This document shows, piece after piece, positions 36,888 to 64,000 of a stretch of 64,000 nt of DNA; positions within the stretch are counted from its first letter, which is position 1; every line of letters begins with the position of its first letter. Made by a program: the position numbers and the translations under genes. Origin of the DNA: Urechis unicinctus. Lineage: Eukaryota > Annelida > Polychaeta > Xenopneusta > Urechidae. The stretch is taken from assembly GCA_034190875.2 (NCBI GenBank), contig CM067344.1, positions 19,163,112 through 19,227,111 of the forward strand. The letters are read 5' to 3'. The notes under the pieces were generated by a model. The model searched no databases, was not told the origin of the DNA, and saw nothing but the letters and a program-made list of their open reading frames with translations.

Positions 36888-39140
36888 AAGGAGGAAAACT
36901 ATAAGGGAATTTACAATTATTGATAATGGGCCCTCTTTGGTTATTGGTTAAGGCATTTGAGCCGCTATCTGGTCAAACAATACAACATAGTTTTTGATTA
37001 ATTTGAAAAATTCTGGAAGCTTGTGATTCGACGAATTGTTCGAATTCAAGGTATTATCGCTCACGCATTTAGCTCAATACAATAAAAAGTAGGCATTTAA
37101 CAGCTTAATAAATGTGACCACCGGATGTGTCTTTGTTCACTCAACGAATACCAAGATTATTTATATGTGAATGTTTCACAAATTACAAGAGATTTAAAAT
37201 ATATGTCGAAGTTCCAAGCCGAAAATATGGCGTCTCGATGCGAAATAAACACTTGCAAACTTTAATCGAATAAAACACATTGATTACCCAAAAAAGGAAA
37301 CCATGTAAATCAGCCTGTTCATCGATATATAGATAATTACCTCGTCGGGCAAATCCATCAGGTTTGGTGATACTTGTGAAAGTTTTCGAAAAAGAAAATG
37401 TAGTTTCTCGCACAGCAGCTAACGCCTCAACTAGCCGAACTGAAATGTGAGCGAGACACAGATCTCGTGGCGATCTCGCTGAGGCAGACACTGTGCGCGT
37501 GATCACTTTGATCTCGGCTTCGTTTCCACTCCTGCTATTGGTTAAAACTCCTTGGCTGAACTCACATTTTAAAGCGCTGTCATTGGTGTCGTTTCTAAAT
37601 ATAATGTGGTCGTTTGCCAGGTATTTAGGAGCTAGTTATAACCGTTTTCATCGATGTGACGTAATACATAGTAGCCTTGTTTTGTGCCATCACCACACTT
37701 TTGGCTTTTTAAAAACTTTCATGAATTAACAACTAATGAAATGTAATGTAATGTAATGAGTTTGTTTAAAATAAAGTAGGTCATTAACGATACGGCCATT
37801 AGCGGTAGTGAAACGGAGCGTTAACTTAAGTTTTTTAAATATGTATCATTTACAATCACCCTCCATGAAGGCAAAATTTGCAATCAAACTTTACCACAAT
37901 AATATGTAATATTTTGAACAATCGGAGTATTATCCACGGAGGCATAAGGATCTAAACTTGCGACTATTTTTCGAATGCTTGTTGCGTTAGCGGAGATGCG
38001 GCGACCTTTGTGTTTGAAGTACAGTGACAGTGGGTGTCATTTCTGCTGGCTCTTTACTGGTTTGTTAACAACAGCCGATCTGTCGCGCTGCACAAAGTTC
38101 GTCGCTGCTCCGCGCTCGGCTTGCGGGGCGCGGCAAGTATGGCTGGTTGCTGTCTTTACTGTTTTTGTTATTGTCAGCCAATCATTGTCAATCTATCAAG
38201 GCACCCGGAAAAGTTCGTTTCTGAATTTCCGCGCTTATAAAATCATTAATATACATGCGATGGTCATGAAAATTGGTTGAATTGTGGTTGCCAAAAAGTT
38301 TAAAATCCTACAAAAACTTGGTCAAATTATGGCCCGATTCTGAAATTTTTCGAACTTCTTGATACAGTTCGCCAAATTCCCCCATGTTCCATGAGCCTAT
38401 TTTTTAAGCAGCGGTCTTACGTATATGGTAGCTGTGGGCCCTTACCAGCTTAAACTGTTTTCAGCACTACCTAAATCTGTGCGATGAGCGTGTTGGACGA
38501 GACTGTGTGCGTCCTGTGCGCCCAGCTTAGTCCAACAGACCAACAGCCGTTTCGGTTACCTTGCTGCAAGAGGGACCCCTGGCTCACGAAATTGGTACGA
38601 AAGCGTTAACCCAACATCCCCTTTGTGTAGTATATAACGTCGCACAGAGTTTATATTAGTCGCGTCGGACACCACAGACAATATGGATTCGATTCTCCGA
38701 CGTCAAAAGCAATGGACATGTTTCGAGGATGTGTATATTTCAACGTTTTTCGCGCCAAAATTGATTTGGTTATTTTCGCCATCTTGGACTCTCAACTTGT
38801 ACATAGGCTTTATTATCTTAGACTCTCAGTGAATATAACTTAGTTCATCATTATTATATCTCAATACATACATCTACTGGTGACAAATCAAGAGAAGGGC
38901 AGGACTCAGTCCACCCTGTGACCCTCACTGACGGAATAAGAACGGACGAACAGTGTCGGGACTTGAGCCAGAATTCATTTAAGCTTAGACTTTTTATTAT
39001 TTCTTGCACTCTTATTTCTCTTTATTTTCCCTTCACTTTTGAGTTATTCTTCATCATCACAACTTTTATGTTCTCTCACTATATTGCTACTTTTATCATC
39101 ATTACTTAGTCATTTCTCGTATCGTTCCCTCACCAAATAC
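36888..39140. other. intergenic, no recognised gene
   Basis: AT-rich single-copy-looking DNA outside the right arm. Open stretches at 37,183-37,506 and 37,975-38,280 show no family similarity. ATGTA/ATGTAATG short repeat near 37,738-37,757. Confidence 0.4.
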
Positions 39141-39144
39141 AAAC

Positions 39145-39375
39145 ATGGAAAGCCCTCTCTCTATAAATAACCTAGAACCTCGGTCAGATATCCCCAAAGT
39201 CACCTCTTCCCCTCATAACACTCACCATTCCTACATTTCCCTTCCAGATGTATCAATGGATGATTACTCTTCGGAAGAATCTTCCACAGAACACTCACCG
39301 AAACGAAAACGAAAACATCATTCTCCCAGTACCTCTCCCAGTACCTCTCCAACGTCCGTTGTGTTCGACGTCTGA
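39145..39375 (+). CDS. 76-codon open frame of unknown nature, possibly a LINE ORF1 start
   Basis: Encodes MESPLSINNLEPRSDIPKV, a Ser/His-rich middle, a basic patch KRKRKHH and a repeated STSPSTSP, then a stop. A nuclear-localisation-like cluster and compositional bias suggest the N terminus of a retrotransposon ORF1 or a disordered nuclear protein. I recognise neither. No intron signal or paralogue is visible nearby. It may not be a gene. Confidence 0.25.
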   Translation: MESPLSINNLEPRSDIPKVTSSPHNTHHSYISLPDVSMDDYSSEESSTEHSPKRKRKHHSPSTSPSTSPTSVVFDV

Positions 39376-39743
39376 GAATTGAATTTCGCATTGAAGGCGT
39401 CAACTTTGTAAACTGTTATGTACAGAAGGTTCCGCGCGAAAAGTTGCCAAAGTGGACCAATTAGCAACTGGACAAGCGCGGCTATTTGCGATATCACTCA
39501 GACACAATAACATTTTCTACCTCATATTTGCGCTTCATTTGATAGAAACATAGGATACACGATAGGTCGTAGCCCTCTTGATCTTACTAAATCAAAGTAG
39601 TAGATGGCAAACCTATACTTATTATGTAAACTGTTTAGGCCCATGTAGTATCCACAAAATGTTCGATGCTGCAGTAGCCTCTAAATCATTTGCTGGAGGT
39701 AGTAGCAGTGCAATTATCTTAGCGATTATCACAGGGATTTGCA

Positions 39744-39962
39744 CTGTATGTATGTATGTATGTATGTATGTATGTATGTATGTATGTATGTATGTATGTA
39801 TGTATGTATGTATGTATGTATGTATGTATGTATGTATGTATGTATGTATGTATGTATGTATGTATGTATGTATGTATGTATGTATGTATGTATGTATGTA
39901 TGCATGAATGTATGTATGTATGTATGTATGTATGTATGTATGTATGTATGTATGTATGTATG

Positions 39963-39994
<32 letters not shown>

Positions 39995-40181
39995 TGTATG
40001 TATGTATGTATGTATGTATGTATGTATGTATGTATGTATGTGTATGTATGTATGTATGTATGTATGTATGTGTATGTATGTATGTATGTATGTATGTATG
40101 TATGTATGTATGTCATGCATGCATGCATGCATGCATGTATGTATGTATGTATGTATGTATGTATGTATGTATGTATGTATG

Positions 40182-40213
<32 letters not shown>

Positions 40214-40351
40214 TATGTATGTTCTGTATGCATGTCTGCATGTATGTCATGCAGGCATGTATGTATGTATGTATGTATGTATGTATGCATGTATGTATGT
40301 ACATGTATGTACATGTATGTATTTATGTATGTATGCAGCATGCATGCATGC

Positions 40352-40382
<31 letters not shown>

Positions 40383-40388
40383 TGTAGA
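39744..40388 (+). repeat. (GTAT)n microsatellite, second locus
   Basis: About 645 bp of TGTA/TATG repeat with TATATG and CATGCATG interruptions (40,114-40,137). The long frames on both strands are artefacts. Confidence 0.97.
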
Positions 40389-40429
40389 TATATAGGGATG
40401 TATATATATATATACATATATATATATGA

Positions 40430-41050
<621 letters not shown>

Positions 41051-41214
41051 ACCATTCCAATTTGGACTCTCATTGTGTATTTCACTTGGATTCTACATGC
41101 CCGCTGGATTGTAGTGTAGGTTTGTTTTTGTGATGGTAATATCTTCGGAGCATTCGATTTGATGATAAGTTTCCCAGCACCCAGTCGCTCGTTCGACATG
41201 TATAGATCGAGAGA

Positions 41215-41345
41215 TTCGGCGCAGGGAAGCTAGGCGTCGGGAACCAGGCATCTGCCGACACGGTTTCTAGGCGCTACGGCACCTTGCCGATACGGCACCT
41301 CGCGTATACGGTACTTCGTTGAAGCACTTTTGGCGTCTATGATAC
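41215..41345 (+). repeat. short GCCGATACGGCACCT tandem
   Basis: Four to five degenerate copies (CCGACACGG, GCTACGGCACC, CCGATACGGCACC, GTATACGGTAC) of a 15-17-bp unit. Confidence 0.55.
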
Positions 41346-42231
41346 AGGCTCTTCCAGGAATGTGTGCTACATCCGTGGAAGTTGGGGGAGAGTAATTTTA
41401 AACAAAAACTGTAGACATCGTCGTTGAACATATTATGGTTGTCTTATTTGTGTTATCGCTCACTTGAAACTAGACTCAATGAATACAACAATAAATAGAT
41501 AAAGTGATGATCAAATTTATTAACTTCACCATTATAGCCATGTATACAATATATGGTAATCATGCAAAATAGATCATGGAAGGGGGTGCTTGGGTGCATG
41601 TATGTGCCTTCCTGCCTGTGAAAAATCACGATGATAACAGTTAATACTATGTCAAGTTAGTGGGAGTCACCTGGTAATAAATGGCGATACCAACAGATTA
41701 CGGAACCACCAGATCGTGTCCTGATAAAGGGTTCAACAAATGAAATTCATATGGTCGAGCAATCAAATTTGTTGCTTCTGTGTGTGTTCTGGACTCAGTG
41801 TGTGATGCCGTAACTGCCCCCGAAATCGACGACACCCATTGAAATATGAATAAAAGATGATGGATATGAAACGCTATTCACATCATCCAAGAAGGGTGTC
41901 AGCACCGTTACAACACTATTGGTTCTAAACGCAGGGTTATATAATTTGTTTGTTGAGGCATGTCTGAAAAAGCGACCATTTGCCGACTTTAAATTGAGTG
42001 AATGTGAGCAAATCAACCCGCCTCGCTGTGGCTGTTGTGCGAAAATAAAAGTGCGGTATTATTTTATGACTGACTGTCAACTGTCAGTTGGTCGCCAGAC
42101 AAGGTCCTCAAATCGTCTGGCGTCTGTGTGCATCAATATAAGTACTATAGAACGGAGCAGAAACGAGAGACAAGTTCTTAATGCCAAAAAAACCCGGATG
42201 CTCGTTGCAAGGGTTTACAAAATAATTCGCT

Positions 42232-56033
<13,802 letters not shown>

Positions 56034-56171
56034 TCAGTTCTAGTATTACTGGTACAGACCACCACCGAGGACAATTGTTTTCAAATTTCTGCAGAGCAAG
56101 AAATAATATACCACGTAAGTTTGTGAAATCATATGTGAAATATATATTTTGGTTGTTTTTGTAAAAATTGC

Positions 56172-56177
56172 AATAAA
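56172..56177 (+). terminator. candidate polyadenylation signal of the channel gene
   Basis: AATAAA 139 bp after the stop codon, the first such hexamer downstream; an earlier AAATAATATACC at 56,100 is weaker. Confidence 0.5.
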
Positions 56178-56179
56178 TT

Positions 56180-57880
56180 TCGTCAATGAAGTGTACCACT
56201 GCTGTCAAGAAACGGACCCCGAAAAGTTCTATGTCATCTATCATCGAGAAAGAATAATGAGAGTATAGTCTTGTTACCCAAACTAGATGTTAAAAAAAAT
56301 CGCGTATATAAATAATATAAATAATTTTACATAAATAATCAACGGGTGACCACACAACCTGTGCATCTCATCAAAGTGAAAGGCATTATCTACAAAGTTG
56401 ATGTTATTGTAATGCCCAAACAAAAATAAGTCATTGGATGACTGCAAAAGCTCAGTTTTCACAAATAAGCAATCAAAACCTTCAGTTGTACATGTTTTGG
56501 TTTTATCAGAAATATTATACATTACAGATTCTATTGAATTGATAAAATATTAAGCGGTTAAATTTTAGTTCAGCTCCTTATCAATTCTTATTCGTTTGTA
56601 TCCCCCCTCCCCCACCTATTGGGTCACCATATGACACCAGGGTTGGTGTGCCGTTAAACCCTATACTCAGGTTGGTATTGGCTTGAATAACGAATAGATC
56701 AAAACATATGCATGGACATTATTAGGATGCGCTCTTGAATCTTGAGTGATCGTCTTATATACCAAGCATGCAGAAAGTTCTTGACAACCATAGACGAAGC
56801 ACTGGCATCTGCCAGCAAAATAGGCACGTGTTTCAAAACATTGTCCAATAAGCCTACTCAATTGGTGGCTTTATATGCACATAACAGCTTCACATCATAC
56901 CATCAGACACCTTTTTATTGGCTATCACTTTCTTGTCTGTTATGACAATCATTATCATAGGGCTGTAAACTCGGATGCTTCATTAACACTAACATTTATT
57001 CATGTTTAATGGTATTACTAACCAAATGTTTGTCTGCGTCTGTAAACAAATGCCATCATCGTGACAATTGCTCCAAATCGTGGTTAGTGGTTATCTCTTT
57101 TAATCGACTAATGTACTCCAACTCACTGTGATTTCGAGGCAACTCAAAATGACAGCTTTTAAACAAGTGATTAAATATAACACTATGTGCTTTAGATAGT
57201 TAGTGCTCGTTATTCGCTGGGATACCAAATGAAATGTTTATGTATTTGGCTGCTAATTGTATGTCGAAGGTGATTGCATTCTCAATCATTTGTTTTGTGT
57301 ATTTAAAGAAACTCTTGATGTTCACGGAGAAGAATATGGAAAATGCTAGATTATTCACGACGATTGATGGCACAAAGCATGAACCTTTGTAATGCAGCGA
57401 TATCATGAAACGAATTCGAATCAAATAGAATAGGCCTTATATTGGATGTCTGCACTGTTGTGCACGAGTAAACGGTATTAACATACACAAGAGGCATCAC
57501 TATATGCTTCGATGTGGCATGCACTTTCTAATTTAGCATCATAAATACGACTTAATAAATTATATTCACTCGATACTAAGCAGTGCAATATATATACTCG
57601 GAGAGAATAGACTCGGTCTACCTGTTACATATTTCGGCTTGCACTGGACGCGGGTCTGAAGCGTTATAACCCTGAAGACAAAAACCCTTGCCCTGACTTT
57701 AATACGGCTGTGAAACCTCGACGACGTCCAAGATGCGTGTAGCGTATGTTGCCGCTGGGGCCGGCTCAGTGTTCTGCTATAGATTCGCTATAGATTCGCT
57801 TATAATGAAGTACTATTCTAGCTCATACGTTTTTAAAAGGTCTCCCCCTTGATTATCAGCACGACAGCCCGGGTTTTGCC
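56180..57880. other. intergenic, no recognised gene
   Basis: AT-rich DNA after the channel gene. A minus-strand stretch (57,424-57,200) and a plus-strand stretch (56,742-56,945) are open but match no family. Confidence 0.4.
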
Positions 57881-57884
57881 GGGT

Positions 57885-57887
<3 letters not shown>

Positions 57888-57924
<37 letters not shown>

Positions 57925-57939
57925 ATATATATATATATG

Positions 57940-58023
<84 letters not shown>

Positions 58024-58052
58024 ATATATATGTATATATCTGTATATCTATA

Positions 58053-58096
<44 letters not shown>

Positions 58097-58112
58097 ATAT
58101 ATTTATATATTT
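57888..58112. repeat. (TA)n microsatellite
   Basis: About 225 bp of TATA with GTATA and GTGTG interruptions. Confidence 0.97.
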
Positions 58113-59438
58113 ATATAGTTGTACCCATCGACTAGTCTTTGTACATTAACATTTCGTCTGAGCAAACCGGCACGCCAAACTATTTTCCTTGGTTAGGCAT
58201 GCAATCAATAATCCGGGTTTACTACTTAAATTCCCTATGACTGCCTATTATTATGACATTATTTTCAAACGGAATGGTTTCAATTGTTTGCCTCTTATCA
58301 CAAACTGCATACTGCATGTTTGCCTCTCTTTTAGGCAGTGGTTTGAAAATTATATCATTACCCTCATATCAGCTGCGCTTTCAAAATGGGAGGAAGAGTA
58401 TAAACGCTGCGAAAAATCCTGACAAGTTGCCACTGAGCACAGCGGAAGTCATTCGTTTTAAATTGGCCTGTTGATCACATATTCCTTGGGTTGTGGCGAC
58501 TGCTGCCAAAAGTCACACCCTTCACTGTATATTTAATAGCACAGGTCTGCATAAGAGACCTTACGGCCTATCCAATCTCAATTAATATGGTTTGGGTCTA
58601 AAAAATTGAAGTCATAAAAGAACAGTTGTTTTGTGCGTGATGTATGCCAGAGTACCATTATGCTTCATGTCAAGTAATTTAAGCCAATCATGAATGTCAC
58701 GCATAAAGCAGAATGTGATTCAGTCCGGGGATGTTCATGCGACAGTGTGTTATTTCGACTATACCCTTTCCATAATGGTTTCTTGTTTCCATTGTCACCC
58801 GAGAGTGTCGTCATCCGAGAGTGTCGTTTCTAGTATTGATATCAACACGAAATTTAACCTTTTCTCAGTAAAGTACTTTGTGTTTGAATATCCTAAGGCT
58901 GGACTGGGATATCACTGAAGTGGCCAGTAAAAGTGACACTGAGCACAAAATATGTTCACCATAGAAGACCCCAGTAAATTATTAAGCAATAAAACATTTT
59001 ATCAGGACGACAAACCTGTCAAGAATAGCAAAAAACGACCGTTCTGTGTCACGATGAATATATACGCCTCGTTCTCTCTGCAACTCTTACCAATAGTTAT
59101 TTAAGGAGTGTACAATAATATGCAAATATAGAAGATTTTTTCAATTAAACTACTTTTGTGTTGTGTGAAACTTATTTTATTGTTCAGAATCGCGGCCTTC
59201 ATGTATTTGCCTTAGTGTTAAGTTACTATGACCGAACACATCTACAGTGTGCCTCCACGCATATCTCAGTGACTATTTGCATATAAAGCATTCAAGCAAC
59301 CTTTTGGTAAGTCGAACAAATATTCGTCTACATGGAACTGTCAACATAATGTACGTAGGTTGCAGTACAAATTACGTAATTGATATAATATTCGCTTGGC
59401 TTAATGCTTGCTAATATGGTACTTTGAGCCCTGTTAAA

Positions 59439-59523
59439 CTGTATCCGGGCAGCACGGATATTGGATTCGTTCTTTGTAGTTCTGACCACATTGAACAAAG
59501 TCCTAGAGAAAGCCAATATGCAA
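59439..59523 (+). repeat. 85-bp direct repeat, copy 1
   Basis: CTGTATCCGGGCAGCACGGA, continuing through TTCTTTGTAGTTCTGACCAC and GAGAAAGCCAATATGCAA. It is almost identical to 60,017-60,100. Confidence 0.9.
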
Positions 59524-60016
59524 GTTCCAATATAAACTTGAGGCAAGCTGATGACACACTGTAAGTGTTATTTATGTTGGAAAAGTATAAAACAATGTGA
59601 TACCTCCTGGTGTAGCCGTCTAATAAAGCCAATGAGCAGGAATGGGGCATGGTGTCATGAAGTATAGCATCTATCATCAAATTCAACGCCCTCATATACA
59701 TTATATATATATATATATATATGTGTGTGTGGTTTATATTTCTACTATACAAACGTCCGACACATCATTCATTATTTACGTGAAGCATTAAAATATATTC
59801 GTTTTACAGATCGATGTCAGGTATACTGAAGTTGGAATGCTGCAAATTAATTTGTAATTGAAATCGGTGACTATACCATGGCCTATGAAACGATGCTCTC
59901 ATTACCGCGCCGTTGCAACATACAAGAGACGACCAAAAGGAAATTAATGGAACTGTCGCCACTCTGTCATTATTAAGGTTGCTTGCGCTGGACACCGCAT
60001 ACTTGATAGACATTAT

Positions 60017-60100
60017 CTGTATCCGGGCAGCACGGATATTGGATTCGTTCTTTGTAGTTCTGACCACATGAACAAAGTCCTAGAGAAAGCCAATATGCAA
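60017..60100 (+). repeat. 85-bp direct repeat, copy 2
   Basis: Differs from copy 1 by one missing T (CACAT-GAAC). It lies 578 bp downstream in the same orientation. Confidence 0.9.
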
Positions 60101-60699
60101 TTAATGCAAGCTGGTGCAACTATATATCAGTATAAACGAATGTGATTCCGGTCAAGCCAGAGCAGACTGGACCAATATTACAAATCCAGGTACTGCACGA
60201 AGCTAGCAGATTCATCATTTATTATGCTATAGACTTGAACCATGTACCCCCACGTTATTCACATAACAGCAAAGTTGACAAGCCGCAACATAGCATAAAC
60301 ATGTCTGTTGCGTGGCTTTGGTCTTTCACTGCATAATCCCCAGAAAGTTTATCACGTGACCAGAGATCGAAGACAGGGTTTTTTATCAAAAGGACTTTTT
60401 GCAACGACACTTCACCATCTAAAAGTCCCAAATGTTACAATGATGTATATCCCGTTGCCTTGTGTTGGTTCATGGCCATTTGAGTCAATACGTCCAATGG
60501 AATGCTATGCCATGCACGTCCCTAATAATACGGCGTTTTGCAGCAGCAGTACTTATCAATCGGGTGCTCTTCCGATCCATTTGATGTTCATTGTGTTCAT
60601 AAGGGATTTGAAGGATGCAAAGAGCGCGTTTGAGTGGATTCAACATTCGTTTCCTTGTGTCCGAGGAACGTTGTCACTCGAATGAAACGAGGCATTGAG

Positions 60700-63600
60700 T
60701 TTTAGTATCTATTTTACTAGTTATTCCACCGCAAGCCATATTGAAAAAGTCTATGAATACCAAATTTGAACTTGGTCCCCAACTAACCTCATCACTGATG
60801 ATTAATAAATATTCCTATCCCAGGCTATGGAATAATTGACTGTGCCGTCAATAATGTGTCTCTTTTTACTCCCTCTGCTTCTCTAGAAGCCATGTATCGT
60901 ACATAATGAGCATGCACGACAATGAAACCCATATAACTAGAAAATCAATCAAGTTCGTCTTCTGTAAATAGAGATGATATGAGCACTGTAGTTTTACGCC
61001 ACTTTCATCAAAACTGTAATGGATGATGATAATTTTGACAGTTTCCCTTATGTGCCATCGGCAATTCACTGTCCCCGTCGACCTGTTGCAAAACCCACGT
61101 AACATGGACGTAGACCCAAGATAATACAATTGAGCCATCGGGGCGCATCGAGTAACTAGTCATATTGTCACAGCTTGAGATGAAAACAACAACCAGTTGG
61201 TTGAAAAGTAGGTGACCACTACGCCTCTGTGAGCGGATCAACATACATCGGCAGCCATTTTGGTGAATCCAGCTAGTTATTCATTGATCGATATTTTACA
61301 TAAAAAATCATAAACATGCAATACGCTATTGGATAGAAGAAATCGATGTGTTTATTTATTAATCAGAGATATTGCAAAAATAGGTGATTGGTGAATATCA
61401 TGATTCAAACAATGTTTACGGTTTCCACTGACATAGCGTCAAATATAAATTCCACCCATTGCTTCTGTGCATATCTCGTATGTACTGCTCACATTGAATA
61501 AGGGGATAAATATTACATTTATGCCAGGGTATCACATGTTGCAATAGCAATCACAGTAATGCAATTTTTCCTTTCAGTCCCTGGCACAGTATGCGAAGAG
61601 AAACACATCATTGCACTAAACATTGCGAAGCCAGCTTGTAGGTAGTGTTTATTACGGATTATTGATGAAGCCTTATTTTGAGCAAAGAAAGGTGTATGCT
61701 GGTATAAACAATATACTCGACATTGCTACCCGCTGTTACTTACAGGTCTGGTTTGATGTTTGGATGTATATATCTAAAATATTTGGGTTAAGATTGGTTA
61801 CAATTACACAAATCAGGTTACCCTATGCAACAATGCTCTTCAGATTGAAGATGAGGGTCAATAATCGGATGTGTATGACGGCATACAAGATACGTTGAGC
61901 ACAACATTGCTTTCATGATAAAAGAGTATAATTCTGAAATTGCTGAATCTGACAAGAACACCCTCCATACTAACCTCACATAATATGTTTCCACGTTCAA
62001 GCAAGATATAATTTTCATGAAAACGCGTTAATAATGAAAATGGTGTGATAATGTTACTCGTTTTGTATGCTAAGCATGATCGACATACACTATTTAAGTT
62101 TCCATCTAATTATTGTGAGCAACTGCAGGGCTTAGGTTTTATGTTTAATACTATAAGTGATTATGTCAAATAGCGATTATAATTGGTCCAACATTACCAA
62201 GGATGTTGCGTAGTGACGCAAATCGTTAAACTTGCTTTGATTCATGGTCAGCCTCACTGGTAATTCTAATCAAGTCGGTTAAGGGCTTGTAGCGAGCATG
62301 AATAATGCATGGTACGTATGTCCCGTGAGAAATGCAAAATCTTTGATTGATGTTTCATGAGCTTTGTCATTTCGTAGAGGCGGAATATAACCTGAACAAC
62401 ATGACTCAATCAAGTTAGAATAACCAAGGCGTAGACGGAATACCTGGTCTTATTGTGTTAAATGTGATTAATCACTTTTGGGAAAACGTGGCTATGCTTC
62501 ACGGAAGCAGCAAATATTCCAGTATATACGGACTTTGTTGGTAGACAACATTTTGTTTTGAAAAACTTGTTTTATACAATTGCAGCTGTATTATCTCATG
62601 CATCATAAGGATCACACAAAATTAGTTTCTTGGATAAATTAATGCTGATAAATAATAAAATAATTCAAGAGAGAGTCATCACCATCATTATTCAATCGAT
62701 AGCCATAAAATATGCTGTGGATGAATAATGTCGTGACCGTCGCGTGAACAGATAAAACAACACCGATGCAACCAGCATACGATTTTGTTTCAAGCTTACA
62801 ATATACGTGCCCCTAGGTAACAAGGGAAATGTAAAACATCTATGACATTAAAATTCACTATGGTAAATATGAATAACAGATGACAACGGCCACTTATAGG
62901 CTACGTGATGAAAAGGAATACTATGTGCTTTGACAAGACAGCATTATAAATTATGACGATGTCTTTTGTTGCATGACTGAAACATACAAAATGCTAGAAT
63001 TATTTAGCAAATTGAAATAAATGGAACATTTCAGTCATCGCACAGACCCACAGACATATTTGAGCCAGAATTACTAACATTAATACTACTAAACTTGAAC
63101 ATCGAGTCTACCGCCGCCGCGATTGCGTCAATATTCATGAGTACACAGTGAAGCTTGTACTTACTGAAGTTCTTTTGACATGACATAACTGAATAATAGA
63201 AGACTCAGTACTGGTTAATCAGCTAACCATATTGGAGACCCCGTGATTGTATCAGTTGGCCGGAAGAGAATACATTCACTGTTAATGCTCGTCTGCCACG
63301 TCCCCCAATCATCTTTCAGCGCCCATGCAGATACGTGGCAACTGATATCAAATGTAACTCACCTTAAATGTTGCGTTTACATGGTTTGATTCAATGGTTG
63401 ATATATTATTGGCGTAGGCTACATTGATTACGATTTGTAAACGTTGTGAACACCAAATTTTCGCGTTTAATAAATATGCCTCGAAGAAAACCAAATCACC
63501 AACTAATTTTGCCTAATTTAGACCATTAAGACATGCTGATCATTAGCACCTTCCGTCATACCAATCGATGCTTGTGTACAAATATGAAGGGGATGTTAAC

Positions 63601-64000
63601 AACAGCTAATTGGAAGACGCCCAATCGGTCTGAATAGAAGCTATACACTGGATGACTTAACGATCATTGACGGCGCGGTTTTCTGCACGCGGAAAGTTCT
63701 GAATTGCTCCAGTTTCTCCAGGAAATATGCAGCGTCTGGAACCTGCTTCGCATTCCTTTACCCCTACGCGGACCATAAGCTAATTTCAGCACATGGTTGG
63801 TAGATGTATTACAATAGCTAATTCTCTGATTATAAGCACTCTGTCTCTTAACGATGAATTATTTATGAATATTGAGCACACAAAGAATGACCCTCAACCA
63901 GTGACAGCAGCATCAATTGATTGAATATGATTTGAGTAATTGATATGGCGGAATCGAACTTTTATTTCGAAATTATTTCCATGGTTTATTATTATAGTCA
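60700..64000. other. right-hand end of window, no recognised gene
   Basis: AT-rich DNA with no exon, RNA gene or repeat that I can support. The open stretch 60,308-60,685 just before it is unassigned. Confidence 0.4.

Noticed and set aside
56742-56945. Helix-like open frame downstream of the channel gene that could be a further exon
   Set aside because: The channel already ends with a normal TM2, tail and stop; no matching splice pair.
60308-60685. 125-codon open frame
   Set aside because: No recognised domain and no partner exons; left unassigned.

Overview
The window is nuclear DNA of an invertebrate animal. The genes have many small exons with GT-AG introns. The DNA is AT-rich, full of microsatellites and transposons, and carries domain-shuffled extracellular proteins. 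A marine bilaterian (mollusc, annelid or cephalochordate-like) fits best, but the species cannot be fixed from the sequence.

Region 1 (1-10.7 kb, minus strand) is the 5' part of a sidekick (sdk) cell-adhesion gene. It has a signal-peptide exon, Ig1 and Ig2 exons and the start of Ig3. The rest lies beyond the left edge.

Region 2 (10.6-36.9 kb) is a large imperfect inverted duplication. The left arm (about 10,618-18,535) and right arm (about 31,920-36,887) are reverse-complement copies of one ancestral interval. That interval ran from the last exon of a rhodanese/mercaptopyruvate-sulfurtransferase gene to the first exon of sdk. Each arm later received its own insertions. The left arm holds a 2.06-kb TIR element carrying a LINE reverse-transcriptase relic and a 571-bp TTAA element. 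The right arm holds a 799-bp TIR element. The 13.4-kb spacer holds minisatellites, (GTAT)n, degenerate transposon-end arrays, a decayed Ty3/Gypsy retrotransposon on the minus strand (23.1-30.0 kb), and most of the broken sulfurtransferase gene.

Region 3 (36.9-42.2 kb) has no recognised gene. It holds long (GTAT)n and a striking (GA)n/(TC)n palindrome.

Region 4 (42.23-56.03 kb, plus strand) is the highlight: an apparently complete 32-exon DEG/ENaC-family sodium channel gene. All inferred splice phases agree, and the coding length of 6,336 bp predicts about 2,111 residues, three to four times the usual family size. Between TM1 and the conserved finger cysteines it carries PAN/apple, MAM, kringle, LDLa, MAM, a MAM split by an inserted CUB, MAM, and a Ser/Thr/Pro-rich linker with an RKRR site. 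A second insertion of about 500 residues, mostly helical, sits just before the pre-TM2 strand and the GAS-filter TM2. This could be a channel tethered to an extracellular recognition or protease-sensing array.

Region 5 (56.1-64 kb) shows no gene I can support, only (AT)n and an 85-bp direct repeat.
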